Source: an uncultured Aquabacterium sp.
GTDB lineage: Bacteria > Pseudomonadota > Gammaproteobacteria > Burkholderiales > Burkholderiaceae_C
Direction of reading: 5' to 3'
Assembly: GCA_937923225.1 (NCBI GenBank)
Contig: CALAKR010000408.1
Location: 1-5,232 of the forward strand
DNA: 5,232 nucleotides
A program made the translations under genes and the position numbers. The notes below the pieces were generated by a model. The model made no database searches. It was not told the origin of the DNA and was given only the letters and a program-made list of their open reading frames with translations. Below, piece by piece: positions 4,794 to 5,232 of this stretch (within the stretch, counting starts at the first letter, position 1; each line of letters starts with the position of its first letter).

Positions 4794-5232
4794 CTACCGC
4801 GTGGCGCTGCACCATTGCTGTTCACAAGGCACACCGTCGTGGTTGCCATCCATCGCCGTGCCCGGGCAGTGGTTGATAAACCAGGTGGCTTCCTGGCAGG
4901 AGGTCATCTGCGAGCAGTGGGTGCGGCCATCACATCGGAATGAGGTTGTCGGCGCTGCTGCTGCAGGGGGCGCTTCAGTGGCGATGGGCGGCAAAGCCTC
5001 AAGCTGGCTGCGGCGTGAGTGCGCCTGGTAGTGCTTGAACGCATAGGCGCCAAGCGCCGCAACGATCAGCACAACAAGCATCAAGCCGATGCGGCTCTTG
5101 CGGGGCGCGCGAGCCGAAGCCTCATGTCTGCGAACTGGTTGTGCCGATCCGACAGCGGTGCGAATGACCCGGGTGGCCTGCGGCTTGCCGTCTTTGCCCC
5201 GGCCTGATTCGTACGACAGCGTTTCACCAATG
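4794..5232 (-). CDS. Cold-shock domain / transmembrane / Excalibur protein (5' end off window)
   Basis: The frame is open from the right edge, with 145 residues visible. The first fifty codons hold no ATG, GTG or TTG until a TTG at 5084, so the gene must begin beyond 5232. Residues 1-23 (IGETLSYESGRGKDGKPQAT and on) match the end of a cold-shock (OB-fold, nucleic-acid-binding) domain, whose RNP motifs would be off the window. A basic linker (24-47, with RKSR) precedes one helix (about 48-65) and an Ala/Pro-rich stretch (80-95). The C-terminal Cys-rich domain starts at FRCDGRTHCSQMTSC (98-112) and carries the Excalibur calcium loop MDGNHDGVPCE (127-137). Asp128, Asn130 and Asp132 are the probable ligands, and there are six cysteines in all. 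The basic side should be cytoplasmic and the Excalibur domain periplasmic. It leads the DUF3592 gene by 31 nt. Confidence 0.85.
   Translation of the reverse strand, partial: IGETLSYESGRGKDGKPQATRVIRTAVGSAQPVRRHEASARAPRKSRIGLMLVVLIVAALGAYAFKHYQAHSRRSQLEALPPIATEAPPAAAAPTTSFRCDGRTHCSQMTSCQEATWFINHCPGTAMDGNHDGVPCEQQWCSATR

Noticed and set aside
4794..5084. A stand-alone 96-aa Excalibur lipoprotein-like gene starting at TTG 5084
   Set aside because: The frame continues upstream without a stop to the window edge and encodes a recognisable cold-shock domain tail, so the TTG is internal.

Overview
This 5.2-kb window is GC-rich. Every gene I can support, nine in all, lies on the minus strand and reads right to left. 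The protein families, the codon use and the GC-rich hairpin terminators with short T-tracts suggest a beta-proteobacterium, probably Burkholderiales (Comamonadaceae-like). That placement is an inference from style, not a database match. I see no RNA gene, CRISPR array, transposase or phage gene. The window looks like ordinary chromosome carrying small accessory and housekeeping genes.

In transcription order, the right edge (5232-3793) holds an envelope-associated set. First is a protein cut off by the window edge, with the tail of a cold-shock domain, one transmembrane helix and a cysteine-rich Excalibur calcium-binding domain. Next is a two-helix DUF3592 protein, best started at a GTG with a good Shine-Dalgarno. 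Last is a small membrane protein with about three helices. After a 101-bp gap comes a 157-aa, all-helical soluble protein of unknown function (3691-3218), closed by a strong intrinsic terminator.

The longest gene-free stretch (2828-3217) is rich in structure. It holds two tandem minus-strand terminators, a 9-bp GC stem-loop, a bulged hairpin, and a weak candidate promoter for the next operon. That operon (2827-1125) is tightly coupled: a DUF6176-like protein, a glutathione S-transferase (ATGA overlap), and a membrane protein with three helices and a probably periplasmic C-terminal domain (9-nt gap). It ends at a hairpin terminator embedded in a larger nested palindrome.

The last unit (990-158) is a two-gene operon of an SRPBCC/AHSA1-like lipocalin-fold protein and a VOC (glyoxalase/PhnB-like) protein, 5 nt apart. 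Its leader contains a perfect 6-3-6 inverted repeat that could be an operator. The left end (1-157) is intergenic and has a 10-bp-period direct repeat and a small hairpin. No defined defence, mobile or biosynthetic system is visible. The points most worth a second look are the cold-shock/transmembrane/Excalibur architecture and the structured intergenic DNA.
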